Assembly (NCBI RefSeq): GCF_004405125.1
Contig: NZ_SORX01000006.1
Coordinates: 179,855 to 243,854, forward strand
From: Jeotgalibacillus salarius
Lineage (GTDB): Bacteria > Bacillota > Bacilli > Bacillales > Jeotgalibacillaceae
Length of the DNA stretch: 64,000 nt
Reading direction: 5' to 3'
Positions 54,414 to 63,834 of this stretch are shown piece by piece. A program made the translations under genes and the position numbers. A model generated the notes under the pieces. The model did not search any database and was not told where the DNA came from. It saw only the letters and a program-made list of their open reading frames with translations. Numbering within the stretch: position 1 is the first letter of the stretch; each line of letters begins with the position of its first letter.

Positions 54414-54620
54414 ATGAAATCTCCATTAGGGCAAGGAATCTTCTATCTGATTCTTGGGGTCTTCTTCATTTATTTCGCTGTAAATAGCGTGAACGAAAAC
54501 GGCTGGGGATTCTTCGCCTACCTGTTCGTTGCCTTCGCAACCTACGATACCGGCGCAGGACTCCGACTGATTGGACTCCATTTTAAGATTAAGAAGCATA
54601 TGAAAGACAAGAAGAAGTAG
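54414..54620 (+). CDS. ydiK: YdiK-like small membrane protein (DUF4305)
   Basis: 68 residues: two membrane helices (about 7-25 and 31-50) with 'AFATYDTGAGLRLIGLHF' between the second helix and the basic tail. It begins right after the ydiL stop, with the ribosome site AGGAGG inside the end of ydiL, so the two are translationally coupled. Function unknown; position matches B. subtilis ydiK. Confidence 0.85.
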   Translation: MKSPLGQGIFYLILGVFFIYFAVNSVNENGWGFFAYLFVAFATYDTGAGLRLIGLHFKIKKHMKDKKK

Positions 54621-54643
54621 CGGCTTGAGGCCGCTGCTTTTTT
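54618..54643 (+). terminator. Terminator of ydiL-ydiK
   Basis: AGCGGC/GCCGCT with a 5-nt loop and TTTTTTG tail, beginning at the ydiK stop codon. Confidence 0.85.
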
Positions 54644-54689
54644 GTTTGTGGCTGGCATTTGCGGGATGGGTATTTGGTCATGAAGTGGC

Positions 54690-54800
54690 GAACCTGGCAT
54701 GAGATACGTCGAACACCACGTGCTTTGCGTTGAACAAGCGGGTCTAAGTATTGAACATCGCCTTATGAGTGGCGAACACAACACCTTTTTCGCCGAACCA
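54690..54800. repeat. Degenerate ~21-nt phased GAAC array
   Basis: Five to six units of 20-23 bp, each with a G-x-x-GAAC core (GGCGAAC, GTCGAAC, GTTGAAC, ATTGAAC, GGCGAAC, GCCGAAC), between the ydiK terminator and the tatC terminator. It is unlike the flanking coding DNA and is not a gene. Confidence 0.5.
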
Positions 54801-54802
54801 TC

Positions 54803-54845
54803 CCCCACAAAAAAAAAGCAGCCGGGATCACTCCCCGCTGCTTTC
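54803..54845 (-). terminator. Terminator of rex-tatA-tatC
   Basis: AAAGCAGCGGG pairs with CCCGGCTGCTTT, followed on the minus strand by a run of T. The left arm lies inside the last codons of tatC. Confidence 0.8.
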
Positions 54846-55634
54846 CTTTTTCGCAAGCTCGCGGTCGATCCGCTCCCTGCGTTCCTGTTCTTCCTGCTCA
54901 AGTCTTTCGGCTTCCGCTTTTTGCGCTTTCTTGTAACCGATTTTCGCGATCCACAAGCTGATTTCATAAAGCAAAATCAGTGGCACCGTTACGATCATGT
55001 GCGAGAAAATATCAGGTGGTGTCACGAATGCTGCGACAACAAGCAGTCCGAAGTATGCGTACTTACGGATGCTTGCCAGAAACATTGGTGTGACGATGCC
55101 CAGTCTTGTCACAAATAACATAATCACCGGCAGTTGGAATAAGAAGCCGAATGGAATCGTCATTTGGAATAAGAACTGGAAGAATTCATTAATCCCGATG
55201 ACCTGTTCAATCTCCAGATTGTTCGACAGGTTCATCATGAAACGGACAACGAATGGGAATAAAATAAAGTATGCAAATGCCAGACCTGATAAAAACAGAA
55301 TGACCGAAGCCGGAATATAACTGAGCGTTACTTTCCGCTCTCTGTCCTGCAGACCAGGACTGATAAACGCCCAAAGCTGATACAGTATAATTGGTGCCGT
55401 CATGATCAACGCAGTGAACATGATAATCTGGAAATAGATCTTTACAGGATCCGTTACCCGGAATGCGTTCAATGTCATTTGCGCGGCTTCGTCTGAAGAC
55501 TGAAGGAATTTCATCAGCGGTTCGGCTAAGAAAAACCCTCCTACCATCGCAATGACAAAGAAAACGACTACAATGATGAGTCGTTTTCTTATTTCACCTA
55601 TATGTTCATGGACGGTCATATCTTGCTGGTTCAT
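54828..55634 (-). CDS. tatC: Sec-independent translocase protein TatC
   Basis: 268 residues with six membrane helices. The N-terminal 'TVHEHIGEIRKRLIIVV' carries the conserved Glu of the twin-arginine-binding site, and 'FQIIMFTALIMTAPIILYQLWAFISPGL' (key part 'LYQLWAFISPGL') is the family signature. The C-terminal tail is long and highly charged. With TatA it forms a minimal two-component Tat pathway exporting folded proteins. It lies 18 bp downstream of tatA. Confidence 0.97.
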   Translation of the reverse strand: MNQQDMTVHEHIGEIRKRLIIVVVFFVIAMVGGFFLAEPLMKFLQSSDEAAQMTLNAFRVTDPVKIYFQIIMFTALIMTAPIILYQLWAFISPGLQDRERKVTLSYIPASVILFLSGLAFAYFILFPFVVRFMMNLSNNLEIEQVIGINEFFQFLFQMTIPFGFLFQLPVIMLFVTRLGIVTPMFLASIRKYAYFGLLVVAAFVTPPDIFSHMIVTVPLILLYEISLWIAKIGYKKAQKAEAERLEQEEQERRERIDRELAKKESSGE

Positions 55635-55652
55635 ATGGCCACCATCCCGTAA

Positions 55653-55841
55653 TTATTGCTGTTTTTCATCTTTTTTCGAATGTTTTACATCATCGTCGTC
55701 ATCTACAAGTCCTTTTGTCGCATCCTTGAATTCACGAAGGGTGCTGCCTGCTGCTTTTCCTAGCTCCGGCAGTTTTTTAGGACCAAAAATTAATAATGCA
55801 ACGACTGCGATCACGGCAAGGCTGATTCCACCTGGTAACAT
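55653..55841 (-). CDS. tatA: Twin-arginine translocase subunit TatA
   Basis: 62 residues: one N-terminal membrane helix ('[14 protein letters not shown]'), the hinge '[14 protein letters not shown]', an amphipathic helix and an acidic tail ('DDDDD'). ATG 55841 gives the standard TatA start; GGAGGTG lies upstream. It builds the protein-conducting pore with TatC. It follows rex by 54 bp. Confidence 0.95.
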   Translation of the reverse strand: MLPGGISLAVIAVVALLIFGPKKLPELGKAAGSTLREFKDATKGLVDDDDDVKHSKKDEKQQ

Positions 55842-55895
55842 GATGCATGCACCTCCTCTTTCTCCTCTAATCATAAATCAAAATAAGCTGTTTGG

Positions 55896-56573
55896 CTATT
55901 CTATATTATCTTCTAATTGTGACGTTTCTACGTCATCTGTACTGTAATGCTTTAAGAAGTAAATGAGCGACTGAAGCTCGACAGCCAGATCAATATGATG
56001 AATTCTCATATGCTCCGGAACCGTCAGTCTCGCTGGTGTGAAATTGAGTATGCCTTTTACATTTAAATCAACGAGCCGATCCGTAATTTTCTGCGCAGGA
56101 CCAGCCGGCACTGTCAGGATTGCAACCTCAATGTCGCTGCCCTTCACTCTGTCTTCAAGCTCGTCCATGGCATAGACCGGTACATCACCAATCGATGTAT
56201 CCGCTTTTTTCGGATCAGCATCAAACGCCATTTCAATCTTCGTATTGTTATTCTTAAGGAAATTATAATGTAAAAACGCAGTACCAAGGTTTCCGACACC
56301 AATCAGCACTACCTTCGTCGTTTCATCCTGATCAAGCGTTTTACGGAAAAAGGACAGCAGGTATTCTACATTATAACCATAACCCTTTTTACCAAGTGCA
56401 CCAAAATACGAAAAGTCCCGTCTGATTGTCGCTGAATCAACCTTGACAGCCTCACTCAGCTCTTTTGAAGAAACACGCTGCTTTCCTGATGAATGCAGGT
56501 TCTTCAAAAAGCGATAATAAAGCGGCAGCCGCTTCGCAGTTGCCTGAGGAATCTTCATTTGTTCCTGACTCAT
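55896..56573 (-). CDS. rex: Redox-sensing transcriptional repressor Rex
   Basis: 225 residues: an N-terminal winged helix ('[20 protein letters not shown]') and a Rossmann domain '[15 protein letters not shown]' that reads the NADH/NAD+ ratio, with a C-terminal domain-swapping helix. It represses fermentative and respiratory genes until NADH rises. ATG 56573 follows GGGGGAG; the longer frame from 56645 lacks a ribosome site. It is the first gene of rex-tatA-tatC, as in B. subtilis. Confidence 0.95.
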   Translation of the reverse strand: MSQEQMKIPQATAKRLPLYYRFLKNLHSSGKQRVSSKELSEAVKVDSATIRRDFSYFGALGKKGYGYNVEYLLSFFRKTLDQDETTKVVLIGVGNLGTAFLHYNFLKNNNTKIEMAFDADPKKADTSIGDVPVYAMDELEDRVKGSDIEVAILTVPAGPAQKITDRLVDLNVKGILNFTPARLTVPEHMRIHHIDLAVELQSLIYFLKHYSTDDVETSQLEDNIE

Positions 56574-56674
56574 TCCTGTACTCCCCCTAAATCCAACAGT
56601 GCCCACGAGACACCGCATATAAAGTGAAGCTGTGAACGCTTCCAAAATGTAAATTTGTCGATGCTTCTTTCAAG

Positions 56675-56815
56675 ACCGCTGACCCTCTCCGCAGAGGGCT
56701 TCGATTTCCTGCCCCCGGGCGGTGAGCCCCTCCATGCTTCGCATGAATGGTCTCACCTGTCCCTTTCCGGGGCGGGAGTCCTCGCCCTCTACTCCAAGGG
56801 TCAGCTGAGTTACAA
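56675..56815. repeat. GC-rich dispersed element
   Basis: Complementary pieces GACCCTCTCCGCAGAGGG near the left end and CCCTCTACTCCAAGGGTC near the right, with the inner hairpin CATGCTTCGCATG. It resembles 53164-53315 and 53413-53525. Confidence 0.5.
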
Positions 56816-56899
56816 TTAAAACTTAAAATTGCTTATTAAAGCTTCAATTATGAATGGAATTTAATTAATATACCTTTTTCATAAGAACAATGATGTCTT

Positions 56900-57048
56900 A
56901 TGCACAGCGTTGATCGCAGTGGAAGGCGGTGACTCCGGAACGATAAGCGGGACAGCTGAGACCCCGCAGCCTAAGGCGAGCGATAAAGATAGGACCACAA
57001 AACGGTCCTCCGCTCGGAAAGCATCCGCCTGGAACGTAGATCAGACGC
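56900..57048. repeat. GC-rich dispersed element, reverse copy of 22683-22820
   Basis: GGAAGGCGGTGACTCCGG, CTGAGACCCCGCAG and CGGAAAGCATCCGCCTGG are the reverse-complement counterparts of landmarks in the element at 22683-22820. Confidence 0.65.
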
Positions 57049-57241
57049 CGGGATATTAAAGTCCAAACTATATATATGTCACAACAAATTCCTTTTAAAT
57101 ACAATCCAAGTTCCTATTGTATCATACACCATTACGGTATCCGGTTGCAAAGTCTGCAGCATTTACACAATAGCATCCGATTGCTTATCATCACGCGGAT
57201 ACGATACACTTATATAAGGAAGAAAACGAGGTGAAAAGCAG

Positions 57242-59179
57242 ATGATTTTACTGCAGGTCAATAATCTCTCCAAGTCATTTGGCGCAGAAGAGATTCTTTC
57301 AAATATAAAATTAGAAGTCCAGACCAAAGACCGGATTGCACTTGTCGGCCGGAATGGTGCCGGTAAGTCAACACTATTGAAAATCATCGCTGGTCAGCTT
57401 TCTCATGATGGCGGCGATTTGAATAAGCCTAAAGGCGTTTCGATCGGCTACCTTGAACAGCATAGCGGACTCGAATCAGAGCTGTCGATCTGGGAAGAAA
57501 TGATGAGTGTTTTTGATTATTTAAAAGTGATGGAAAAAAGGCTGCGTGAAGCGGAGCAGCAGATGGCTGACCCTGAAGTGTACGAAAACGAGGAAAGCTA
57601 TAACCGGATTATGACTGAATATGATGAATTGCAGGTTCATTTCAAGGACGCCGGTGGTTATCAGTATGAATCGGATATCAGAACGGTCCTCCACGGGCTC
57701 CGTTTTCAGTCATTTGATTATGACACACCGATTTTCACATTGAGCGGTGGACAGAAAACCCGCCTGGCACTCGGTAAATTGCTGCTGACAAAACCTGACG
57801 TCATGGTTCTTGATGAGCCGACCAACCACCTGGATATTGATACGCTCAGCTGGCTGGAGTCTTATCTGCAGGGTTACCCTGGCGCAATTTTGATCGTGTC
57901 CCATGACCGCTACTTTTTAGATAAAATCGTGAATCAGGTTGTTGAGATCTCCCGCAGACGCTCAAAGAAGTTTCACGGTAACTACAGCCGCTACCTGGAC
58001 CAGAAAGCGCTCGACTATGAACGTGAAATGAAGGAATTTGAAAAGCAGCAGGAAGAAATTGCGAACCTAGAAGACTTTATTGCGCGTAACCTTGTCCGTG
58101 CTTCTACTACTAAGCAGGCACAGAGCCGCCGTAAAAAACTGCAGAAGATGGATAAGATGGACCGTCCAAAAGGTGATGAAAAATCAGCCAGCTTTGGCTT
58201 TTCGATTGACCGTCAAAGCGGGAATGATGTTCTGAAACTGCAGGACCTTTCAGTTGGCTATGACACACCTGTATCGCAGCATATCAATGCAGCTGCAACT
58301 CGGGAAGACAGCATTGCGCTGATCGGACCAAACGGTGTGGGGAAGTCCACCCTTTTAAAAACGATTGTGAAAAAGCTGCCTGCATTGGCCGGTCAGATTC
58401 AATACGGATCAAATGTCAGCATTGGCTATTATGATCAGGAACAGGCTGAGCTCCATTCCAATAAAACTGTGTTAAACGAGTTATGGGATGACTACCCGAT
58501 GAAGAATGAAAAGGATATCCGCACCGTACTTGGCAACTTCCTCTTTTCGGGGGATGATGTGATCAAATCGGTAGCGACTTTAAGCGGTGGCGAAAAAGCG
58601 CGTCTCGCACTGGCAAAGCTGATGATGCAAAAGTCGAACCTGCTGATTCTCGATGAGCCGACCAACCACCTTGATCTCGACAGTAAAGAGATTCTGGAAA
58701 ACGCGCTCATCGATTATCCGGGCACCATTCTGTTTGTCTCGCATGACCGTTATTTCATCAACAGACTTGCAACGAAAGTACTTGAGCTTTCAACAGATGG
58801 CAGTACAGAGTACCTTGGAGACTATGATTATTATATTGAGAAAATCAATGAACAGGCTGAGCTCGCGGCGATAGAAGAACGTGAGCGTTTAGAGAAAGCG
58901 CCGGCATCTGAAAAGCCTACAGACAAATCGGCCTTTGCGCTTGATAAAGAAAAGCAGAAAGCTGAGCGAAAAAAACGAAGACGGTTAGAGGAAATTGAGC
59001 TTCGGATAACTGAGCTTGAAAGTACGATTGAAGAACATGAAAACCTGTTGTGTGACCCGGAAATCTTCCAGGATCACGAGCGTGTGATGGAATCGAACCA
59101 GGCCATTGAACAGGCGAAAACAGAGATGGATCAGCTGCTTGAAGAGTGGGCTGAGCTTGAAGAGGAATTGAGTGAATGA
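57242..59179 (+). CDS. ydiF: ABC-F family ATPase, YdiF
   Basis: 645 residues, two ABC domains without membrane helices: Walker A 'GRNGAGKST' and 'GPNGVGKST', signatures 'LSGGQKTRLALG' and 'LSGGEKARLALA', and two 'LDEPTNHLD' motifs. An inter-domain linker and a C-terminal coiled coil (about 575-645) follow the ABC-F plan. Such proteins act on the ribosome, resolving stalled translation. It is the same length class and place as B. subtilis ydiF. Confidence 0.92.
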   Translation: MILLQVNNLSKSFGAEEILSNIKLEVQTKDRIALVGRNGAGKSTLLKIIAGQLSHDGGDLNKPKGVSIGYLEQHSGLESELSIWEEMMSVFDYLKVMEKRLREAEQQMADPEVYENEESYNRIMTEYDELQVHFKDAGGYQYESDIRTVLHGLRFQSFDYDTPIFTLSGGQKTRLALGKLLLTKPDVMVLDEPTNHLDIDTLSWLESYLQGYPGAILIVSHDRYFLDKIVNQVVEISRRRSKKFHGNYSRYLDQKALDYEREMKEFEKQQEEIANLEDFIARNLVRASTTKQAQSRRKKLQKMDKMDRPKGDEKSASFGFSIDRQSGNDVLKLQDLSVGYDTPVSQHINAAATREDSIALIGPNGVGKSTLLKTIVKKLPALAGQIQYGSNVSIGYYDQEQAELHSNKTVLNELWDDYPMKNEKDIRTVLGNFLFSGDDVIKSVATLSGGEKARLALAKLMMQKSNLLILDEPTNHLDLDSKEILENALIDYPGTILFVSHDRYFINRLATKVLELSTDGSTEYLGDYDYYIEKINEQAELAAIEERERLEKAPASEKPTDKSAFALDKEKQKAERKKRRRLEEIELRITELESTIEEHENLLCDPEIFQDHERVMESNQAIEQAKTEMDQLLEEWAELEEELSE

Positions 59180-59289
59180 ATGGGCAGGAATCCTTTGGGG
59201 TTCCTTTTTTTTGTTTGTCAGCGTGTGGTTCAGGAGATTGTGTCATTAGGCCTAGCTCCCGGCCAGCGTGCTATGCTATGTCTTGCTGG

Positions 59290-59420
59290 AAAAGACGAGG
59301 TTCGGAGAATAAACGGTCATGTTCGTAGAAAAACTCGGCTTCTTCGTAGAAAAACATCGCATGTTCAAAGGTCAACTGACCCTGTTCGGAGAAAAATCAA
59401 AGTGTTTCTTAGAATATTGT
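59290..59420. repeat. Degenerate ~21-nt phased GTTC array
   Basis: Five to six units of 20-22 bp share a GTTCGxAGAAAAAC-like core (GTTCGGAGAATAAAC, GTTCGTAGAAAAAC, CTTCGTAGAAAAAC, GTTCAAAGG, GTTCGGAGAAAAAT). It is similar in period and core, in reverse orientation, to the array at 54690-54800. Confidence 0.5.
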
Positions 59421-59642
59421 GATTTAGCCTATTCGCCCGCCCTGCAATATCGCCCTAAAATTCAGCAACATTTTTCACAAACTCCTGAGCCCGGACATCT
59501 TAATCCTACCCTAATCCCCCTTATTCTCACCCATTCTTCCATATCCGAAATATCTGTCAATTGTGAATAACTTTTTGCTTATATTTGTGTGAAAATTGCA
59601 AATGAATTGTGTATAGAGTGTGAAATTAATGTTACAGAATGG

Positions 59643-59807
59643 TTACAACACACAGAGTTATGCACACTACACACAGCGAATTCATGCTTTTCAACAGAGT
59701 TATGCACACTATGCACAGGGTTGTACACAATTATCAACATTATCCACAGGAAAAGACACACTGAGTTATATACAGACCTCTTTACACTTATCAACAACTT
59801 ATCCACA
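59643..59807. promoter_or_regulatory. DnaA-box cluster near tsaD
   Basis: Two perfect TTATCCACA boxes (59740-59748, 59799-59807) and two TTATGCACA boxes (59658-59666, 59700-59708) occur with near matches TTGTACACA (59721), TTATATACA (59766) and TTATCAACA (59731, 59788), all in one orientation over ~165 bp. B. subtilis has a non-origin DnaA-box cluster near gcp (tsaD), so this is probably the same conserved site. It would bind DnaA and affect initiation timing. Confidence 0.75.
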
Positions 59808-59823
59808 GAAAAACTCAGCTTTT

Positions 59824-61107
59824 TTACAACTGAGTTTCATTTCTCATCGTTTTTGAACCTCGTGCCCAAAAGATCAACGGAATCAATATCAGCGACAGCA
59901 GTCCTCCCCACAATGAAAGCATTGAAAAACTTGAAGCTCCTACAACCATTCCGGAAAGTGCTCCGCCTGCCGCTCCAGATAATGCAATAAAAACATCAAC
60001 TGATCCCTGCGTTTTTGCTCTCACTGATGGGTGTGTCGCATCAACAATTGTTGCAGTGCCACTGATCAGACCGAAATTCCAGCCTAACCCCAACAGCATC
60101 AGTGCCACAATCATTCCTGTCAGCGACTCTCCCGGCGCAAATGCACCTACGACACCAGCCGCAAGCAGCGTGACGCCTGAAGCTGCAGCCATGAATGTAC
60201 GCCCAAGTTTATCTACCAGTACACCTGTCACTAAAGACGGAAGGTACATCGCTGCAATATGCAGGCCAATGACAAGACCAACCGCATTTAAATCGTGACC
60301 ATGATGCCCCATATGAACCGGCGTCATTGTCATCACAGCAACCATCACTATCTGCGTCAGCACCATAACGATTGCACCGGTAATGACACCTCTTCTTTTC
60401 AAACCCGACACGTCAAACTGATCAATTGCAACACTTTCATCTTTTACAGATTCTGATAGCGCCCTTGCGATAAGCAGCGGATCAGGCTTTAACATGATGA
60501 ATAATACTAGTCCAGCAGTAATATAAGCCGCTGCCGCTAAAATAAACGGACCGCCAAGCGCCGGGACGCCGATGGATTCAGCAAATCGTCCCATCACCCC
60601 TACAAGATTTGGTCCGGCAACAGCACCAAATGTTGTAGACACCATCGCGATGCTGACGGCAGTCGCACGCTGCTTATCATTCGCCAGATCCGTCCCGGCA
60701 TATCTCGCCTGAAGATTGGTTGCAGTGCCTGCCCCGTAGATCAACAGTGAAATCAATAACAGCGGAACATTATCCAGCACAGCAGCACCGACAACACCGA
60801 GCGCACCGATGCCTCCTGTAATAAATCCTGCACCAAGTCCGACCCGTCTTCCAGCTTTTTGCGACAGTCTCCCTACTAAAAGCGCAGCACCTGCAGATCC
60901 AAGCGTGAATAGCGCTACCGGAAGTCCGGCAAAGCTATCCGTCCCGAGCATATCCTGCGCAAGCAGCGCACCGACTGTTATACCCGCCGCAAGTCCTGCA
61001 CCACCGAAGATTTGTGACAGCACAACAACCCACAATGTTTTCTTGTAAAGTTGTGCACGTTTTTCCTCACTGTTTATGTATTCCTGTATAACCTGATCAT
61101 TGTTCAT
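59824..61107 (-). CDS. MFS transporter
   Basis: 427 residues with about twelve membrane helices and the MFS loop 'VGRLSQKAGRRVGLGAGF' between helices 2 and 3. A central cytoplasmic loop carries 'MLKPDPLLIARALSESVKDE'. The overall look is of a drug:H+ antiporter-type member; the substrate is unknown. ATG 61107 with GGAG upstream is preferred to the frame from 61170. It is inserted between ydiF and tsaD, where B. subtilis has no such gene. Confidence 0.85.
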   Translation of the reverse strand: MNNDQVIQEYINSEEKRAQLYKKTLWVVVLSQIFGGAGLAAGITVGALLAQDMLGTDSFAGLPVALFTLGSAGAALLVGRLSQKAGRRVGLGAGFITGGIGALGVVGAAVLDNVPLLLISLLIYGAGTATNLQARYAGTDLANDKQRATAVSIAMVSTTFGAVAGPNLVGVMGRFAESIGVPALGGPFILAAAAYITAGLVLFIMLKPDPLLIARALSESVKDESVAIDQFDVSGLKRRGVITGAIVMVLTQIVMVAVMTMTPVHMGHHGHDLNAVGLVIGLHIAAMYLPSLVTGVLVDKLGRTFMAAASGVTLLAAGVVGAFAPGESLTGMIVALMLLGLGWNFGLISGTATIVDATHPSVRAKTQGSVDVFIALSGAAGGALSGMVVGASSFSMLSLWGGLLSLILIPLIFWARGSKTMRNETQL

Positions 61108-61210
61108 GCACAACCGCTCCATTTCATCATTCGCTGACTGTATTGTACGTTTACATTCACTAAAATACAACGCAAAAAGACGCCTGCCCTGATCAGCAGA
61201 CGCCTTACAT

Positions 61211-62218
61211 TTATAACATCAGTCCCGGATTCGCATTCATCGCCAATGTTGAGCGTTTCCCCTGCTCATACATCACTGTACCTGCAGCCGCAATCATCGC
61301 TGCGTTATCCGTACACAATGACAACGGCGGAATCACAAGCTCTACGTCACTCGTCTCAAACATCTCTGTCAAACGCGTCCGCAGTCCTTTGTTAGCAGCG
61401 ACGCCTCCAGCAAGCAACAGTTGTTTCACATCATACTCTTCAACCGCACGCTTCGCTTTCTCTGTCAGCACTTCCACAACGCTCTCCTGAAAGCTAGCAG
61501 CAAGATCCTTCACATCGATCTCTTCACCACGCTGTTCTGCATTATGAAGCGTATTAATCACAGCAGACTTTAACCCGCTGAAGCTGAAATCGTACGAACC
61601 TTCCTCAAGCCACGCTCTCGGTAACTTCACAGAAGGTGTCCCCTCATGAGCAAGACGGTCAATATGAGGTCCACCCGGATAAGGCAGTCCAAGCGTTCTC
61701 GCCACTTTATCATATGCCTCACCCGCAGCATCATCACGCGTCTCACCAATCACTTCAAAAGAACCGTGTTCCTTCATTAATACAAGTTCAGTGTGACCAC
61801 CCGACACTACCAGTGATAACAGCGGAAACTTCATTTCTTCTATTAAACGGTTCGCATAGATATGCCCCGCGATATGATGAACGCCTATCAAAGGTTTCTG
61901 ATGAGCAAAAGCCATTGCTTTAGCAGCATTTACTCCTATAATTAAGGCACCTACAAGTCCGGGACCTTCTGTAACAGCAATGGCATCAATCTCATCCATT
62001 GTTACGTCAGCCTTTTCCAAAGCTTCCTCCACCACAATCGTCATCTGTTCTACATGATGACGGGAAGCAATCTCAGGTACCACACCGCCAAAACGCTTAT
62101 GACTTTCAATCTGTGAAGCGACTACATTCGAAACGATTTCCGTTCCATTTCTCACAACAGATGCAGCAGTCTCATCACAGCTCGTCTCAATTCCTAAAAT
62201 CAACGTTTCACTGCTCAT
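61211..62218 (-). CDS. tsaD: tRNA N6-adenosine threonylcarbamoyltransferase TsaD (Gcp/Kae1)
   Basis: 335 residues: '[15 protein letters not shown]' at the N-terminus (ASKHA ATPase fold), metal-binding '[11 protein letters not shown]', 'SGGHTELVL' and '[13 protein letters not shown]'. With TsaB and TsaE it transfers the threonylcarbamoyl group to A37 of ANN-decoding tRNAs (t6A), an essential modification. Its start overlaps rimI by 11 bp. Confidence 0.98.
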   Translation of the reverse strand: MSSETLILGIETSCDETAASVVRNGTEIVSNVVASQIESHKRFGGVVPEIASRHHVEQMTIVVEEALEKADVTMDEIDAIAVTEGPGLVGALIIGVNAAKAMAFAHQKPLIGVHHIAGHIYANRLIEEMKFPLLSLVVSGGHTELVLMKEHGSFEVIGETRDDAAGEAYDKVARTLGLPYPGGPHIDRLAHEGTPSVKLPRAWLEEGSYDFSFSGLKSAVINTLHNAEQRGEEIDVKDLAASFQESVVEVLTEKAKRAVEEYDVKQLLLAGGVAANKGLRTRLTEMFETSDVELVIPPLSLCTDNAAMIAAAGTVMYEQGKRSTLAMNANPGLML

Positions 62219-62663
62219 TTAACTTCACCCACATGACCAATGCATCCTCTCCATTATCTGAATAATAATTCTTCCTGATGCCGCCTTTTGAAAAACCAAG
62301 CCCTTCATACAGTGACTGGGCAATATGATTACTTACTCTCACTTCAAGCGTCATCATCGTTGCCCCTTCTGAACGGAGCATGTCCATTACTTTCACCATC
62401 ATTTTCTTACCAAGCTGGTGCCCCCTCAGTTCAGGCACAACAGCTACATTTGTAATATGCGCCTCATCCATCACAAGCCAAAGCCCGCAATAACCTGCAA
62501 TCTTCCCATCCACTTCAAGCAGCAGGTACTTCGCAAACTGATTAATCGTCATCTCATTTTCAAACGCTTCCCGACTCCACGGTGAACTGAAAGAAGCTTC
62601 CTCTACGGCAAGCACTCCATCAATATCACCATACGTCATCCAGCGAAAGCGGATCTCATCCAT
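62208..62663 (-). CDS. rimI: Ribosomal protein acetyltransferase RimI
   Basis: A 151-residue GNAT enzyme: '[17 protein letters not shown]' (acetyl-CoA loop, R-x2-x-G) and '[17 protein letters not shown]', typical of RimI, which acetylates the N-terminus of ribosomal protein S18. It overlaps tsaB by 8 bp and tsaD by 11 bp, so translation is coupled. Confidence 0.95.
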   Translation of the reverse strand: MDEIRFRWMTYGDIDGVLAVEEASFSSPWSREAFENEMTINQFAKYLLLEVDGKIAGYCGLWLVMDEAHITNVAVVPELRGHQLGKKMMVKVMDMLRSEGATMMTLEVRVSNHIAQSLYEGLGFSKGGIRKNYYSDNGEDALVMWVKLNEQ

Positions 62664-63354
62664 TCTTCTTTTCCTGCTCTTTCAGCCAATTTGATTCCGC
62701 TTCTGCCAGACGGATATAATTCGGCACAAAACCATGCGCATCCTCATCCGGCAATCCTTCAGCATGCTTCGCCATCACAGCAGCACTCGGAAATGCCTCT
62801 TCTGTCGAAACATGATATGCCCTCTCACCAAGTACCGACTGAATCTCTTCCCAGAACACTTCCACATCAGCACCCGTGAACAACACATTCTCTTCACGCT
62901 CAGCTAGATGTGTGAGCCATTCACTCATTGCCATATTGCGATCCTCTTCAAGCGTCTGCCAACCGTCTTGATACTCATAAAGCCCGGTATAAACATTACC
63001 TCTCCGCGCATTCATCAGGGGCACAACAACCCCATCAAAATACTTTCCAGGCCACGCAAGACTAAGCAGACTCGACACACCTACAATCGGTATCTTTAAT
63101 GACCAGGCCATAGTCTTAGCCAATGTCACACCAATTCTCACACCTGTATATGAACCAGGTCCTTTTGCTACAACAATGCGGTCTAAAGCGCCCGGCTTTA
63201 AATCAAGCGAACCCAGCAGCTCCTCTACCGCACTCATCGCCTGCAGCGAATGATTTCTCTTTATATTAATCAGCTTCTCACCCATCACCGCACCATCCTT
63301 CATGACAGCAAGCGACAGCGGCTGATTCGACGTATCCATTGCAAGTACAATCAT
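62656..63354 (-). CDS. tsaB: tRNA threonylcarbamoyladenosine synthesis protein TsaB (YeaZ)
   Basis: 232 residues: 'VLAMDTSNQPLSLAV' (ASKHA phosphate-1 region), 'IVVAKGPGSYTGVRIGVTLAK' (key motif GPGSYTGVR). It is a TsaD-like protein without full catalytic residues that forms a heterodimer with TsaD. It overlaps tsaE by 4 bp. Confidence 0.97.
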   Translation of the reverse strand: MIVLAMDTSNQPLSLAVMKDGAVMGEKLINIKRNHSLQAMSAVEELLGSLDLKPGALDRIVVAKGPGSYTGVRIGVTLAKTMAWSLKIPIVGVSSLLSLAWPGKYFDGVVVPLMNARRGNVYTGLYEYQDGWQTLEEDRNMAMSEWLTHLAEREENVLFTGADVEVFWEEIQSVLGERAYHVSTEEAFPSAAVMAKHAEGLPDEDAHGFVPNYIRLAEAESNWLKEQEKKNG

Positions 63355-63815
63355 TCTAAAATCTCCTCACATAACGATTCATAACGTCCGCCACGCGGCA
63401 CAAGCTCAAATCTTCTGGACGCCTCATCTATATAGTAGATAAACATCTCAAGTCTTTCTTCAGGCAGCTGATCCGCAATCAAATGCGCCCACTCAACCAC
63501 ACAAACGCCATCCCCATTAAAATATTCATCAAATCCAAGATCCTCAAACTCATTCTCCACACGATACACATCCATATGGTAAAGCGGCAGTCTCCCCTGG
63601 TATTCCTTCATTATAGTAAAAGTCGGGCTGTTCACCGTTCTTTTAATGTCAAGCCCCTTAGCAAGCCCTTTTGTAAATGTTGTCTTCCCTGCGCCAAGAT
63701 CGCCTTCAAGCGTCAGCACATCTCCTGCCTGCAACAGCGCACCCAGCTTTTCTGCAAATTCAGCAGTCTCTTCAGACGAAGAAGATCTCCATTCAAATGT
63801 CTTCAATCTATTCAC
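63351..63815 (-). CDS. tsaE: tRNA threonylcarbamoyladenosine synthesis ATPase TsaE (YjeE)
   Basis: 154 residues: P-loop 'LEGDLGAGKTTFTKGLAKG', 'VNSPTFTIMKEY' (switch I) and 'VVEWAHLI', the family's W-x2 motif. It is the ATPase that drives TsaB-TsaD turnover. The start is GTG 63815 or, more simply for the GGGGTG ribosome site, the TTG nine to twelve bases further in. It is the first gene of the tsaE-tsaB-rimI-tsaD operon. Confidence 0.95.
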   Translation of the reverse strand: MNRLKTFEWRSSSSEETAEFAEKLGALLQAGDVLTLEGDLGAGKTTFTKGLAKGLDIKRTVNSPTFTIMKEYQGRLPLYHMDVYRVENEFEDLGFDEYFNGDGVCVVEWAHLIADQLPEERLEMFIYYIDEASRRFELVPRGGRYESLCEEILE

Positions 63816-63834
63816 CCCGCCGTTCTATATCAAT

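Larger units (their letters stand above)
56574..57241. other. Divergent region between rex and ydiF with two GC-rich elements
   Basis: About 670 bp with no credible gene. Two structured elements (56675-56815 and 56900-57048) take up much of it. The ydiF promoter should lie at about 57150-57220. Confidence 0.6.
59180..59823. other. Intergenic region: GTTC array and DnaA-box cluster
   Basis: About 640 bp without a credible gene. Positions 59290-59420 are a degenerate phased repeat, 59420-59560 show nothing clear, and 59640-59810 are a dense DnaA-box cluster. Short frames here are by-products of these repeats. Confidence 0.7.

Noticed and set aside
54699..55118. 139-residue plus-strand frame near tatC
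   Set aside because: It starts in the phased array and runs antisense through tatC.
59589..59990. 133-residue plus-strand frame after ydiF
   Set aside because: Its sequence is a translation of the DnaA-box repeats and then runs antisense to the MFS gene.
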